A stretch of 64,000 nucleotides of DNA from Bacillota bacterium (lineage in GTDB: Bacteria; Sysuimicrobiota; Sysuimicrobiia; Sysuimicrobiales; Segetimicrobiaceae). This document shows, piece by piece, positions 41,986 through 52,817 of this stretch. The stretch lies in NCBI GenBank assembly GCA_021324295.1, contig JAJPJJ010000011.1:1-64000 (forward strand). Direction: 5' to 3'. Each line of letters opens with the position of its first letter. Within the stretch, counting starts at the first letter, position 1. The notes below the pieces were generated by a model that was not told the DNA's origin, made no database searches, and worked only from the letters and a program-made list of their open reading frames with translations. Position numbers and translations under genes: made by a program.

Positions 41986-43422
41986 GTGTCGGAGCCGTTC
42001 GAACTGGGACTGACCTTCGACGATGTGCTGCTGGTGCCGCAGCGGTCAGGCGTGGCCACGCGCCGGCAGGTGGACACGCGGACACGCCTGTGCCGGGGGA
42101 TCGACCTCGCCATTCCTATCGTGAGCGCCAGCATGGATAGCGTCACGGAGTCGCGCATGGCGATCGCGATGGCTCGCGAAGGAGGGATCGGGATCATCCA
42201 CCGATTCGTGCCGATCGCGACCCACGTCGCGGAGGTGCAGCGGGTCAAACGGGCGGAGAGCGTGGTCATCGACAAGCCGTACACGGTCGGGCCGGAGGCC
42301 ACCGTCCGTCAGGCGGCCGCGTTCATGGAGGAGCACGGCTCGGCCGGCATCCTGGTGCTCGACCGGGACCGGCGCCTCCTCGGTATCGTGACCGCGCGCG
42401 ACGTGCTGTTCGAGACCGAGCTCGACCGGCCGATCGTCACGGTCATGACGCCGCGGGAGCGCCTCATCACGGCGCCTGTCGGCACGCCGGTCGAGGAGGC
42501 CAAGCAGATCCTGCACCGCCACCGGATCGAGAAGCTGCCGCTCGTGGACGCGGAGGGGCGCCTCCGGGGCCTCGTGACGAGCCGCGACATCCAGAGCCGC
42601 CTGCGCTACCCGCAGGCGACCAAGGACGAGAAGGGGCGGCTGCGTGTCGGCGCGGCGATCGGCGTGCGGGGCGACTACCTCGAGCGCGCGCAGGCGCTGG
42701 TGGAAGCGGAGGTAGACGTGCTCGTCATCGACGTCGCCCACGGCCACTCGGACCTGGCGGTGGCGACGGTCGAGGCCGTGCGCGCGCGGTGCGGCGACGT
42801 GCCGCTGATCGCCGGCAACGTCGCCACCCCCGAGGGCACGCGGGACCTGATCGCCTGCGGCGTCGACGGCGTGAAGGTCGGCGTCGGCCCCGGCTCGACG
42901 TGCACGACGCGGGTCGTGACCGGTGCGGGCGTCCCCCAGCTCACGGCGATCCTCACCTGCGCCGAGGCCGCGGCCGCCTCGGATATCCCCGTCATCGCCG
43001 ACGGCGGCATCCGCGGCTCCGGGGACCTCGTGAAGGCTCTCGCGGCGGGCGCGCAGACCGCCATGCTGGGCAACCTCCTGGCCGGCACCGAAGAGAGCCC
43101 GGGCGCGTTCGTCACCCGGAACGGCCGGCAGTACAAGGTGTACCGCGGGATGGCCAGTCTCTGGACCTCGGCGGAACGCCGCGACATGCCGCAGGAGGAC
43201 GAGCTGCTCTCGGAGATCGTGCCGGAGGGGATCGAGGCCCTCGTCCCCTACCGCGGCAGGCTCTCGTCGGTCCTGACGCAGCTCGTCGGCGGTCTGCGGT
43301 CCGGCATGAGCTACTGCGGAGCGACGACGCTCGCCGAGCTGCGCCGCAACGCGCGGTTCATGCGCGTCACGGACGCCGGCGTGCGCGAGGGGATGCCGCA
43401 CGATGTCGATGCCCTCTCCTGA
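41986..43422 (+). CDS. guaB: IMP dehydrogenase
   Basis: The 478-residue protein is the first committed step of GMP synthesis, oxidising IMP to [16 protein letters not shown] opens the barrel, two CBS domains lie at about residues 88-205 ([26 protein letters not shown]), the catalytic Cys is in [10 protein letters not shown], and [17 protein letters not shown] and [12 protein letters not shown] bind substrate. Length is near the usual 490. I use the GTG at 41986, seven bases after GGGAGGG; the track adds 47 non-native residues. Confidence 0.95.
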   Translation: MSEPFELGLTFDDVLLVPQRSGVATRRQVDTRTRLCRGIDLAIPIVSASMDSVTESRMAIAMAREGGIGIIHRFVPIATHVAEVQRVKRAESVVIDKPYTVGPEATVRQAAAFMEEHGSAGILVLDRDRRLLGIVTARDVLFETELDRPIVTVMTPRERLITAPVGTPVEEAKQILHRHRIEKLPLVDAEGRLRGLVTSRDIQSRLRYPQATKDEKGRLRVGAAIGVRGDYLERAQALVEAEVDVLVIDVAHGHSDLAVATVEAVRARCGDVPLIAGNVATPEGTRDLIACGVDGVKVGVGPGSTCTTRVVTGAGVPQLTAILTCAEAAAASDIPVIADGGIRGSGDLVKALAAGAQTAMLGNLLAGTEESPGAFVTRNGRQYKVYRGMASLWTSAERRDMPQEDELLSEIVPEGIEALVPYRGRLSSVLTQLVGGLRSGMSYCGATTLAELRRNARFMRVTDAGVREGMPHDVDALS

Positions 43423-43442
43423 GGGCCCGCGGCGGCGTACGC

Positions 43443-45218
43443 CTACGCCTTCCCCTCGACCGCCTGGAGGGCGCGCTCCATCGCCTCGGTCGCGGTGTCG
43501 ATCGCGTGCGTCACCTTGTTCCGCTCGCGCACAAGGCGCGTCTGCAGGACGCGGTATTCCATCGTCTCCGGGGCCATCGTGCGGAGGCGCGCCGCGGGCT
43601 GGAGCACGGGGATCGGGGGGACCGGCACGGCGCGGTCGTGGTCGAACGGACCCGAGGCCGTGTAGTTGATCGGGATCAGGGCCCGGCCGGCCCGGATCAG
43701 GGCATCGTTGATCGCCGCGGCCGCCGCGCGCTGCCTCCGCGTTCCCCGGCCACGCGTCCCGGCTGCGCGCACGCTGGCGGCCGCGGCGTTGAGGCGCGCG
43801 GCGGCCGCGGCGAGGCGTTCGACCGCCGCCAGCGCCGGTCGCAGGTCGAGCGCGTCGCCGGCGGCGCGCTCGATGTCCCGCAGCACCTCCCGCAGCTCTG
43901 CGGCCGTCGCCGCGTAATCGAGGGGCAGAACCGGCGCGGTGCACCAGCGCCACAGCACGAGCGCGTACACCTGCGCGTCCCGGTGGAGATGCGCGCGGTC
44001 GATCTTGTCGAGCGTGTCCTCGGTCGTGTGCCACCACCAGCCGAGCCCGCCGCTCTTGGATGCGCCGCCGCTGAGGGACGCGATCGCCGCGCCGGCGGGC
44101 GACTCGCCGGCCGGCTGGGCCGAGACGTCGACGAACATCGAGGGCAGCCCGATGCCCCAGAACGACTGGTCCCCCATCCTGCCGATCCGCCGCCGAACGA
44201 GGTCCTGGCCGGACACGTCCTTGATGCAGCGCGCCGCGGAGCCCCACGTCTCCGCCATCGTCTGGGCCTCGCTCAGCACCGTCGCGCCCTTGGCGCCGGC
44301 CGAGTCGACGTTGAGGTGCAGGACCGCGTGGCGGTAGAGGTCGTCCCAATGCGTGTCGGCGTACCACGTGGAGCCGGAGTAGCGCCCGTGCGAGTGGCCG
44401 GACCAGAACGCGAGCCGGATCCCGCGCCGGAGCCGCCGCTGGCGGCGGCTCATGATCCGCGCCATCTCCACCATCACGGCGTTGGCGCTGCCGTTGTCCA
44501 TCGCCCCGTAGTGCCACGAGTCCACGTGGCCGCTGAACAGCACGTACCGGTCCGGCTCCTCCCGGCCGCGAATGTCCGCGACGAGCAGCGGCGTCTGGCG
44601 CCACCGGGTGTCGACCTCGGCCCGCACCCGGACGCGCAGCGCCCCCTCGCGGGCGCGCGCCCGCAGCACGGCTCCGTCCGGCTCGCGGACCGAGACGGCG
44701 ACGATCTGCGGCAGCTGACGGACCGTCTCCGGCGTGGGGGCGCCCCACACCGTCGAGATGATCATCTCGTGCAGCTCCGGCGGGTTGACGAAGATCACGC
44801 CGATGGCGCCCGCGTCCTCGGCCGCCCGGGCCTGGACCGGGGTCGCGAGGCCGTCGACGAGCACGATCCGGCCGCGGACCTCCGCAGGCCGGTGCTCGCC
44901 GCCCGTGTCCACCACCTCCGCTTCGAGCCCGCCGGGCGGCGTGGGCGCGGCGAACGAGTGGGTAATGCACTCCACCTGCCGGGAGGGTGCGCCCAGGACC
45001 TCGAGCGAGGCGGGCCCGGGCCACGAGATCAGGGCGTCGTGCGTGTAGCGGTGGACGTCGAGTCCGAACCCGCGGAGGGTCGCCTCCAGATAGTCGAACG
45101 CGCGTGCCTCATCCTCGCTCCCCGACATGCGCACCCACCGGGAGATCTCGCGCGTGTACTCCATCAACCGGGACGCGGACACGGCCTGCCGGACCGCCTG
45201 CTCGGGATCTCTGGGCAT
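43443..45218 (-). CDS. M28-family peptidase-like protein with PA-type insert
   Basis: The 591-residue protein has metal-site segments SGHVDSWHYGAMDNGSANAV, LNVDSAGAKG and WWWHTTEDTLDKID, as in M28 zinc aminopeptidases, and VRGRIVLVDGLATPVQARAAEDAGAIGVIF as the protease-associated domain. The usual catalytic Glu-Glu pair is replaced by FWSGHSHGRYSGST, a feature of a distinct subfamily whose activity is uncertain. There is no signal peptide. Residues 450-591 form a helical tail. The ATG at 45218 follows GAGGAGGCAGAG. It sits directly downstream of livM and probably shares its transcript, linking peptide breakdown with branched-chain amino-acid uptake. Confidence 0.85.
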   Translation of the reverse strand: MPRDPEQAVRQAVSASRLMEYTREISRWVRMSGSEDEARAFDYLEATLRGFGLDVHRYTHDALISWPGPASLEVLGAPSRQVECITHSFAAPTPPGGLEAEVVDTGGEHRPAEVRGRIVLVDGLATPVQARAAEDAGAIGVIFVNPPELHEMIISTVWGAPTPETVRQLPQIVAVSVREPDGAVLRARAREGALRVRVRAEVDTRWRQTPLLVADIRGREEPDRYVLFSGHVDSWHYGAMDNGSANAVMVEMARIMSRRQRRLRRGIRLAFWSGHSHGRYSGSTWYADTHWDDLYRHAVLHLNVDSAGAKGATVLSEAQTMAETWGSAARCIKDVSGQDLVRRRIGRMGDQSFWGIGLPSMFVDVSAQPAGESPAGAAIASLSGGASKSGGLGWWWHTTEDTLDKIDRAHLHRDAQVYALVLWRWCTAPVLPLDYAATAAELREVLRDIERAAGDALDLRPALAAVERLAAAAARLNAAAASVRAAGTRGRGTRRQRAAAAAINDALIRAGRALIPINYTASGPFDHDRAVPVPPIPVLQPAARLRTMAPETMEYRVLQTRLVRERNKVTHAIDTATEAMERALQAVEGKA

Positions 45219-45298
45219 CTCTGCCTCCTCGGACGCGACCGCAACACCCTGTGATTCGCAGCCGCGCGCCGGCTTTCCTAGCGCGCGGCCGCGCACCG

Positions 45299-46276
45299 CT
45301 AGCGGAGGCCGGACGCGGCCTCTTCCACGGGCGGGGCCGCCGGAGCCGCGGCCGGCCCGCCCCGTCCCGCCACGAGGCCCTCGAGGGTGCCCACGATGCC
45401 CTGGCGGAACACCAGGATCACCGCGATGAAGATCGTCCCGGTCGCGATGCCCCACGCATCGGTCCACCGCGAGAGGAAGTCGCGCAGGAGCATCACGAGC
45501 GCCGCCCCGACGAGCGGCCCGAGCCGCGTGGCCATCCCCCCGAGCAGCACCATCACCACGACCGTGCCCGAGGTCGTCCAGTGCACCGCGTCCAGTGCGA
45601 CGAACCCGTGGTTCAGCACCCAGACGCCCCCGGCGAGGCCCGACAGCGCGCACGAGAGCACGGTGGCGATGAGCTTGTACCGGCTGACCGGGTAGCCGAG
45701 GCTCTGGGTCCGCACCTCGTTTTCGCGGATCGCCAGGAGCACGCGGCCGAACGGTGAGCGCACGATGCGCCAGCACAGCAGCAGCCCGAGCGCCACGAGC
45801 GGGAACGCCGCGTAGTAGTAGGCGACCGCCGGGGAGAGGCTCCAGCCGAGCACCTCCCCGCGGGGCACGCCGGTGATCCCGTTCTCCCCTCCGGTGAGGC
45901 TGCGCCAGGCGTTTGCGACGTAGAACACCATCTGCGCAAACGCGAGCGTGATCATCGCGAACGAGATTCCTGTCCGCCGGATGCTCAGGGCCATGAGCGG
46001 CAGCGCCAGGAGCGCGGCGGCCACCGCCCCCGCGACCGCGTCCCACGGGAACGCCACGCCCAGGCGCAGCGCGACGACCGCCGCCGCGTAGGCCCCGGTG
46101 CCGAAGAACGCCGCGTGCCCGAACGACAGAAGCCCCGTGCACCCGAGGAGGATGTCGAACGCGGCCGCGAACAGGCCCCACGCGAGGATGTCGACGGCCA
46201 GGACGGGGTAGATCAGCCACGGCAGCGCCAGGCCCACCGCCAGCAGCAGGCCCCAGCCCGCGGCGCGGGACCTCAT
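45299..46276 (-). CDS. livM: Branched-chain amino acid ABC permease LivM
   Basis: The 325-residue membrane protein has the LivM signature: GCTGLLSFGHAAFFGTGAYAAA, LAIRENEVRTQSLGYPVSRYKLIATVLS as the coupling loop, and GGMATRLGPLVGAALVMLL. It pairs with LivH in the membrane. The ATG at 46276 overlaps the LivH stop by four bases. The Ala/Pro-rich tail is disordered. Confidence 0.92.
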   Translation of the reverse strand: MRSRAAGWGLLLAVGLALPWLIYPVLAVDILAWGLFAAAFDILLGCTGLLSFGHAAFFGTGAYAAAVVALRLGVAFPWDAVAGAVAAALLALPLMALSIRRTGISFAMITLAFAQMVFYVANAWRSLTGGENGITGVPRGEVLGWSLSPAVAYYYAAFPLVALGLLLCWRIVRSPFGRVLLAIRENEVRTQSLGYPVSRYKLIATVLSCALSGLAGGVWVLNHGFVALDAVHWTTSGTVVVMVLLGGMATRLGPLVGAALVMLLRDFLSRWTDAWGIATGTIFIAVILVFRQGIVGTLEGLVAGRGGPAAAPAAPPVEEAASGLR

Positions 46277-47142
46277 CCCGCCTCCGCGCTGCCGAACAGT
46301 CCCTGCGGCCGCAGCAGCAGGACGAGCGCCATCAGGATGAACACGAGCGTGTTGGCGATCGGCGGGTAGTACACAGCGCCGAGCGCGGCGGCGACGCCGA
46401 CGATGAATCCGGTGACCACCGACCCGAGGATCGAGCCCATGCCCCCGATCACGACGATGGCGAATGTGGTGATGATCAGATCCGCGCCCATCAACGGTGA
46501 GACGTTGCGCATCGGCGCAGCGAGGACGCCGGCGAGGCCGGCGAGCGCAACCCCGAACGCGAACACCGGCGGGATCCAGCGGTCCACGTCGATCCCCAGG
46601 GCGCGGGTCAGCATCGGCTTCTCGGTCGCCGCGCGGATCACCATGCCCACGCGGGTGCGTTCGATCACCCACCACGTGCCCAGGCAGACGAGGACCGAGA
46701 ACGCCAGGACGAACAGGCGGTAGGTCGGGAAGAACATCACGCCGATCTGAAGCGCGCCCTGGAGCTGCGGCGGCGCGCTGTACGGCACGCCCTGCATGCC
46801 GAAGCGGAGCCGCATGCCGTCCTGGATGGCCAGCGCCAGCCCGAAGGTGAGCAGCAGGTTGTACAGGGGATCCAGGTCGTACAGCCATCGCAGGAAGACG
46901 CGCTCCAGCAGGAAGCCGACCGCCGCGACCGCCAGCGGCGAGACGACGAGCGCCCACCAGAAGGAGAGCCCGAGCTCGGCCGTCAGCAGGTAGGCGCCGA
47001 ACGCACCGAGCATGTAGAGGGCGCCGTGCATGAAGTTGAGGACCCGCAGCATCCCGAAGATGACGGCAAGGCCCAGGCTGAGGAGGGCGTAGAACGCCCC
47101 GTTGATCAGCCCGTTGAATGCTTGCAGGAGGACGTTCTCCAT
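46273..47142 (-). CDS. livH: Branched-chain amino acid ABC permease LivH
   Basis: The 289-residue permease has FNGLINGAFYALLSLGLAVIFGMLRVLNFMHGALYMLG at the start, RAATEKPMLTRALGIDVDRW as the coupling loop and VIGGMGSILGSVVTGFIVG near the end. It transports with LivM. The start ATG lies 284 bases downstream of the livK stop, a gap in which I see no gene. Confidence 0.92.
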   Translation of the reverse strand: MENVLLQAFNGLINGAFYALLSLGLAVIFGMLRVLNFMHGALYMLGAFGAYLLTAELGLSFWWALVVSPLAVAAVGFLLERVFLRWLYDLDPLYNLLLTFGLALAIQDGMRLRFGMQGVPYSAPPQLQGALQIGVMFFPTYRLFVLAFSVLVCLGTWWVIERTRVGMVIRAATEKPMLTRALGIDVDRWIPPVFAFGVALAGLAGVLAAPMRNVSPLMGADLIITTFAIVVIGGMGSILGSVVTGFIVGVAAALGAVYYPPIANTLVFILMALVLLLRPQGLFGSAEAG

Positions 47143-47426
47143 CGCGAGCCCGATGCGCGCCGGGCCGCACCGGCGCAGGGGCGAGGGGCCCGACCGCCGG
47201 GCGCCCCGCAGCCCCTACGCCCGGGTGGCCGCTCGTAGGGCGTCGTGCACTTTCGACGAGGGGCCGCGGCCGGCCTGCGCTCCACGCCCTCCCGGGGCCC
47301 CCAGCGAATCGCCGTGCTCCCGCGATTCGTTGGGGTGGGGCGCCGTTCCTCGGTCGGAGGCGGCACCCCCGCGGCCGATCCGTCTCGCTGCACCCCGCCT
47401 CAGGCGTCGGAGATCGCGCACGAGGC

Positions 47427-48731
47427 TCACGCGCCCATCTTGCAGGTGCTCTGGCTCAAGGGCAGGAACGCCTCGCGCGCGGGGATCTTGCTCACGATCT
47501 CCACGTAATCCCACGGCTCCTTGACCTCGTTCGGCGCCTTGACCCGCGCGAGGTAGGCGTCGTGGACCACGAGGTGGTCCTGCTTGCGGATCCCGCCGTT
47601 CCGGATGAAGAAATCGCTGAATCGGTAGCCCTCGAGCGCGGCCACCACCTTCTCCGAGTCGTCGGTGCCCGCGCGGCGGACCGCCTCCAGGTACTGCCAC
47701 GTCGCGGAGTAGTCGCCGGCCATGACGAACGTCGGGCGGACCTTCGTGCGTGCCAGGAACCGGTCCGCCCACTCGCGTGCCTGCCGGTCCATGCTCCACT
47801 CCCACGCGGTCGTGTACAGGGTGCCCTGGTACGCCTGGACCCCGAGCGAGTGAATGTCGCTGAGGAACAGCAGGCCGATCGCGAGGTTGAGGCCCTGCTT
47901 GCGCAGGCCGAACTCGTTGTACTGCTTGACGAAGTTCACGAGGTCCTGGCCGGCGTGCATCGTGCCCACGATGTTGAGCAGCGGCCGCATCCCGCGGGCC
48001 TTGATCAGGTACGTGGAGAAGTCATCGTTGGGGAAGGGCGTGGCGTCGGCGAGCAGCACCTTGCCGCCGGCCTTCTGGATCGCCCGGGTGAACGACCGGT
48101 TCATGTCCTGGCCGAACGCGTAGTTGGGATAGACGATGTACCAGTTCTTGCCGATCTTCCGCGTGACTTCGGTCGCGGTGCCGTTGGCCAGCATCACCGT
48201 ATCGTACGCGTAGTGGAACGTGTACTTGTTGCAGTTGTCGTTGGTGAGGGCCGAGGTGGCCGCGCCCACGTTGATGTGGATCTTGCGCTTCTGCGCGGCG
48301 ACGTTGGCGACGGCGAGGCCGACGGACGAGGTGTCCACCCCGACGATCATCGACGCGCCGTCGCGGTCGTAGAACTCCTGGGCCTTCGCGCTCCCGAGGT
48401 CCGGCTTGTTCTGGTGATCCGCGGAGATCACCTCGATCGGGCCCCCCACGGCGTTCTGGCCGTACTTCTTCTGGAAGTCCTCGACGGCCATCTTGACCGC
48501 CTCGACCGCCTTGAGGCCCGCCAGATCGGCGTAGACACCGGACTGGTCGTTGATGATCCCGATCACGAGCTTGCCGTGCGTGAGCCGCACGGCGCCCTGG
48601 GCGCGGCTGACCCTGGGCCAGGGTGAGGCCAGCGGGGCCAGCGCCGCCCCCGCGACGCCCGCCCCGGCCGCCGTCAGGAACCGGCGCCGGGTGATCCCCG
48701 TGCGCGACTCCGCCGTCGTGCCCCGTGCCAT
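47427..48731 (-). CDS. livK: Branched-chain amino acid-type ABC binding protein LivK
   Basis: The 434-residue protein has a twin-arginine signal, TGITRRRFLTAAGAGVAGAA, so export is probably by the Tat route after folding. The mature part is the periplasmic-binding type I fold: LVIGIINDQSGVYADLAGLKAVEAVKMAVEDF, VISADHQNKPDLGSAKAQEF, NWYIVYPNYAFGQDMNRSF. It captures the ligand for LivHM. GGGAGGAGGGAGACGGG precedes the ATG. LivK-type proteins also bind amides and aromatic acids, so the ligand is not certain. Confidence 0.9.
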   Translation of the reverse strand: MARGTTAESRTGITRRRFLTAAGAGVAGAALAPLASPWPRVSRAQGAVRLTHGKLVIGIINDQSGVYADLAGLKAVEAVKMAVEDFQKKYGQNAVGGPIEVISADHQNKPDLGSAKAQEFYDRDGASMIVGVDTSSVGLAVANVAAQKRKIHINVGAATSALTNDNCNKYTFHYAYDTVMLANGTATEVTRKIGKNWYIVYPNYAFGQDMNRSFTRAIQKAGGKVLLADATPFPNDDFSTYLIKARGMRPLLNIVGTMHAGQDLVNFVKQYNEFGLRKQGLNLAIGLLFLSDIHSLGVQAYQGTLYTTAWEWSMDRQAREWADRFLARTKVRPTFVMAGDYSATWQYLEAVRRAGTDDSEKVVAALEGYRFSDFFIRNGGIRKQDHLVVHDAYLARVKAPNEVKEPWDYVEIVSKIPAREAFLPLSQSTCKMGA

Positions 48732-48826
48732 CCCGTCTCCCTCCTCCCGCTGCCGGCTCGTGTCGCCCGGCCATGTCTTCGCCACACCGCTGAGAACGGA
48801 GAGCCGCGCCGGCCGGTTCTCCGTCC

Positions 48827-49518
48827 CTACACGCCGAGGTACTCGAGCAGCTCCCGCTCGCGCTCGGCCACCGCCTGGTTGGACAGATCTTCGATGGTCC
48901 TGCCGTTCACGATCAGGTAGTGGCGGTCGGCCACCGTCGTCGCGAACCGGAGGTTCTGCTCCACGAGCAGGACCGTCAGGCCGTGGGATTTGATCTCCCG
49001 GATGATCTCGCCGACGCGGCGCACCAGCAGGGGAGCCAGTCCCTCCGTCGGCTCGTCCATCAGCAGGAGCCGGGCGCCCATCCGGAGGACCCGCGCGATC
49101 GCAAGCATCTGCTGCTCGCCGCCGGACAGCCGGGTGCCGGGATGGCGGGCGCGCTCGCGGAGCACCGGAAAGACCGCGAAGATCCTGTCCAGGCTCCACG
49201 CGTCGCCGCCCGCGATGGCCGGCAGCGTCAAGTTTTCGAGCACCGAGAGCGTGCTGTAGATCCCGCGGTCGTCCTGCACGTAGCCGACGCCGAGCCGGGC
49301 GATTCGCTGCGGCGGGAGCCGCGCGAGGTCGGTGCCATCGAGGCTGATGCGGCCCCGCTTCTGCCGGTGGATCCCCATGATGCACCGCAGCGTCGTGGTC
49401 TTGCCCGCGCCGTTGCGCCCCACCAGGGTCACGACTTCCCCGTCGCGGACTTCGAGCGTGACGCCGCGGAGCGCCTGGCTCTCCCCGTACCAGGCCTGGA
49501 GGTCGTCGACCACAAGCC

Positions 49519-49522
<4 letters not shown>
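48827..49522 (-). CDS. livF: Branched-chain amino acid ABC ATPase LivF
   Basis: The 231-residue ATPase has Walker A VGRNGAGKTTTL, signature RLSGGEQQMLAIAR, Walker B LLLMDEPTEGLAP and VLLVEQN where the switch His region lies. It works with LivG as the ATPase pair. The start overlaps the livG stop by four bases. Confidence 0.95.
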
Positions 49523-50265
<743 letters not shown>

Positions 50266-50313
50266 GGACCGCGTGCGCCCCCGAACAATTGCCAGCCGCG
50301 GAGGCCAAACCCT

Positions 50314-51432
50314 TCAGGCGCCCCGGCCGCCGGGCCGGCGCGGCCCCGTCGCCACCTCTTCCTGCTCCGGGGGCGGAAGCGCCACCTCGGCCGGCTGGAT
50401 CTCCCGCGCGACCTCGGCCGCGATCACCTGGAGCGCCGCCGCCACCGGGACGGCCAGCAGGCCGCCGAGGATGCCGAGGAGCTTGATCCCGACGAGCAGG
50501 GCGAAGAGGGTCAGCAGCGGGGACATCCCCACCACCCGGAACATGATCCGGGGCACGAGGATGTGCGGCTCGAAGTTCATCACGGCGACGTAGAAGATCA
50601 CGACCGCCACGAGGCGCCAGAACGGCTGGGCGAGCGCGACGAGGATCGCCAGCGCGGCGCCGAGGGAGGGGCCGACCATCGGGATGAGCTCGCCCAACCC
50701 GGCCACGATGCCGAGGAGAAACGGGAATGGCATCCCGAGGGCGAGCAGGCCGATGGAGACGATGGCGGCCACCGAGAACGAGAGGAGGAGCTGGGCCCGC
50801 AGCCAGCCGCCGAACTTCACCCCGATCCGCTCCAGCACGCGGCTCACCCGCGGGCGCTGGGCTGCGGGAAAGAGCGCGAGAAACGCCGTCTTGATCTGCG
50901 CGCCCTCGAGCAGCATGTAGAACGCGAACACGAGGACCGCGACGACGTCCGCGAGGCCCCCGAAGAACCGAAACGCGGTCTCGGCCGCCCGGGGGCCGTA
51001 CCTCGATAGGCCGGCGATCTGGCTCGGGAGCCGGTCCAGCATGCCGGTCAGGTCGGGCACCCACGGCAGGCGCTCGTGGAGGTCCATCAGCCATCCCCGC
51101 ACCTGTGCGATGAGATCGGGGAGGTGCTGGACGAACCCGGTCGCCTCGCCCACCGCCGGCACGATGATCGCGGAGAGGATGCCGGCGACCGCGGCGAACA
51201 GGAGCACATAGAGGATGAAGATCGACACGCCGCGGGAGAGCCGCGTGCCCGTCGGGAGCCGCCAGCGCTCGAGAAGGCCGACGAGCGGGGCGAGGCCCGC
51301 CGCCAGGATCGCCGAGACGAGCATCAGGATGAGAACGTCGAGCGTCTGCCGGACGAACCACGCGATCCACCACGCGAACGCGAGCATCGCGAGGACCGTG
51401 GCCGTCCGGCCGATCAGCTCTCGTTGGGTCAC
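50314..51432 (-). CDS. AI-2E/PerM-family membrane protein
   Basis: The 372-residue protein has eight predicted helices. The family core LPFLLGIVAGLGELIPMVGPSLGA and the C-terminal PRIMFRVVGMSPLLTLFALLVGIKLLGILGGLLAVPVAA are clear. Members export autoinducer-2 or act as sodium/proton antiporters; sequence does not separate these. It is transcribed with its neighbours in the same direction. Confidence 0.9.
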   Translation of the reverse strand: MTQRELIGRTATVLAMLAFAWWIAWFVRQTLDVLILMLVSAILAAGLAPLVGLLERWRLPTGTRLSRGVSIFILYVLLFAAVAGILSAIIVPAVGEATGFVQHLPDLIAQVRGWLMDLHERLPWVPDLTGMLDRLPSQIAGLSRYGPRAAETAFRFFGGLADVVAVLVFAFYMLLEGAQIKTAFLALFPAAQRPRVSRVLERIGVKFGGWLRAQLLLSFSVAAIVSIGLLALGMPFPFLLGIVAGLGELIPMVGPSLGAALAILVALAQPFWRLVAVVIFYVAVMNFEPHILVPRIMFRVVGMSPLLTLFALLVGIKLLGILGGLLAVPVAAALQVIAAEVAREIQPAEVALPPPEQEEVATGPRRPGGRGA

Positions 51433-51535
51433 GGTGCCGCCGGGCTGCTCATGATGGCAGAACAGTTCTCTGGCGCCTTCGGACCTCCCCTCCTGGCGCC
51501 GGCCGGGGTCGCGTGCTCCGCGGCGTAGCGCGGCC

Positions 51536-52795
51536 CTACAGGTGCCCGTCGAGGAGGGTTTCCGCCACCAGCCCGACCACGCCCGCCGCCAGGATCGCCG
51601 CCGAGAGCATCGCCAGCCGCATTGTCACGCGGCGGTCCAGGCCGAACATCTTCGCCATCGGGACGTGGAAGAGGACGCTCGCCATCGACGTCACCACGAC
51701 GCCGTAGCCCGCCAGCACGGGGCTGAGCGTCCCCTTGGCCGCCAGGATGCCGGCGGCGGCCGACGTCGAGGCGCTGCTGACCAGCCCGCCGACCGCCGCG
51801 ACCAGCAGGAAGCCCGGCTGGCCGAACGTGCGGTTCGCCAGCTCCGCGGCGAGCGTGATGAGGAGGAACAGCCCGCCGAAGGTGAGCGCGTGGCGAACGG
51901 AGATGGGCGACTGCATGCGGAGGGGGACCGTCTCCGCGTCCACACCGCGGAGCTGGTACGTGATGGCCGCGCTGACGATCAACATGAGGCCCACGGACAT
52001 CCAGCCGTAGGACAGCGCGGTGCTGTTGAACAGGCCGAGCACCAGGCCATTGCGGAGCAGCATCGCGGTGTTGGCGGTCAGCATGCCGATGAGGGCGAAC
52101 ACCGAGAGGCGGCCGGGGTCGGCCCGCGCCCGGCTGGCCAGCTCCGCCACCGTGGCCGTGCTGTTGACGAGGCCGCCCAGGAGCCCCGTCCAGCGGATGC
52201 CGCGGCTGCCGTACAGCCGCAGGAGGACGTAGTTCACGAACGCGATCGCCGAGATGACCAGGACGACCGTCCACGCCGACCGCAGATCGATGAGGTGCCA
52301 GGGATCCACCGGTCCCCGCGGGAGGAGCGGGTACACGACGAGGGCGATCACGCCGAGCAGCAGCGCCGCGCGGATTTCGTCGATCGTGACCTCGCCGGCG
52401 AACCTGACCACCTCCGCCTTCCAGGCGAGGAGCACGGTGATCACGACGCCGCACGCCGCCGCGACGAGGAACAAGCCCTGCCCGACCAGGATCCCGAGCA
52501 ACGCCGTGGCCAGCAGGGCGACCGAGGTGGTCATCTCGAGCGAGCCGTCCCGGGCGAAGCTGCGCCAGTTCATCAGGGTGATGAGCGGGATGAGGGCGGC
52601 CAGCAGGATGTAGCTCGCCACGGCCGAGATGGTCCAGGCCAGCGTGAAGGCGAGCGCGACGAACGCAAAGGTCCGCACACCCACTTCTTTGTGCGCCCAC
52701 TCGCGCTCCATGCCGATCATCATGCCGATCGCCAGCGACACGACGATCCGCTCCATGAGGACCAGGAAGGCGGTGTTCGACGGGGTGAGGTTCAT
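51536..52795 (-). CDS. MgtC/SapB-DUF4010 membrane protein
   Basis: The 419-residue protein is almost entirely membrane-embedded, about 12 helices. The N-terminal third has MMIGMEREWAHKEVGVRTFAFVALAFTL, the MgtC/SapB pattern; the rest is DUF4010, with LLGGLVNSTATVAELASRA and GGLVSSASTSAAAGILAAKG, two related Ser/Thr-rich reentrant-like segments. Function is unknown; proposals include transport of metals or small ions. The ATG at 52795 lies 22 bases after the upstream MFS stop, so they are co-transcribed. Confidence 0.88.
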   Translation of the reverse strand: MNLTPSNTAFLVLMERIVVSLAIGMMIGMEREWAHKEVGVRTFAFVALAFTLAWTISAVASYILLAALIPLITLMNWRSFARDGSLEMTTSVALLATALLGILVGQGLFLVAAACGVVITVLLAWKAEVVRFAGEVTIDEIRAALLLGVIALVVYPLLPRGPVDPWHLIDLRSAWTVVLVISAIAFVNYVLLRLYGSRGIRWTGLLGGLVNSTATVAELASRARADPGRLSVFALIGMLTANTAMLLRNGLVLGLFNSTALSYGWMSVGLMLIVSAAITYQLRGVDAETVPLRMQSPISVRHALTFGGLFLLITLAAELANRTFGQPGFLLVAAVGGLVSSASTSAAAGILAAKGTLSPVLAGYGVVVTSMASVLFHVPMAKMFGLDRRVTMRLAMLSAAILAAGVVGLVAETLLDGHL

Positions 52796-52817
52796 CGGCG
52801 GGCCGCGCCGACGGTCC

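Noticed and set aside
42046-45024. Very long minus and plus ORFs antisense to guaB and the M28 gene (992 and 821 codons).
   Set aside because: These are artefacts of high GC: Arg/Gly/Pro/His-rich without domains, opposite to genes with clear motifs.
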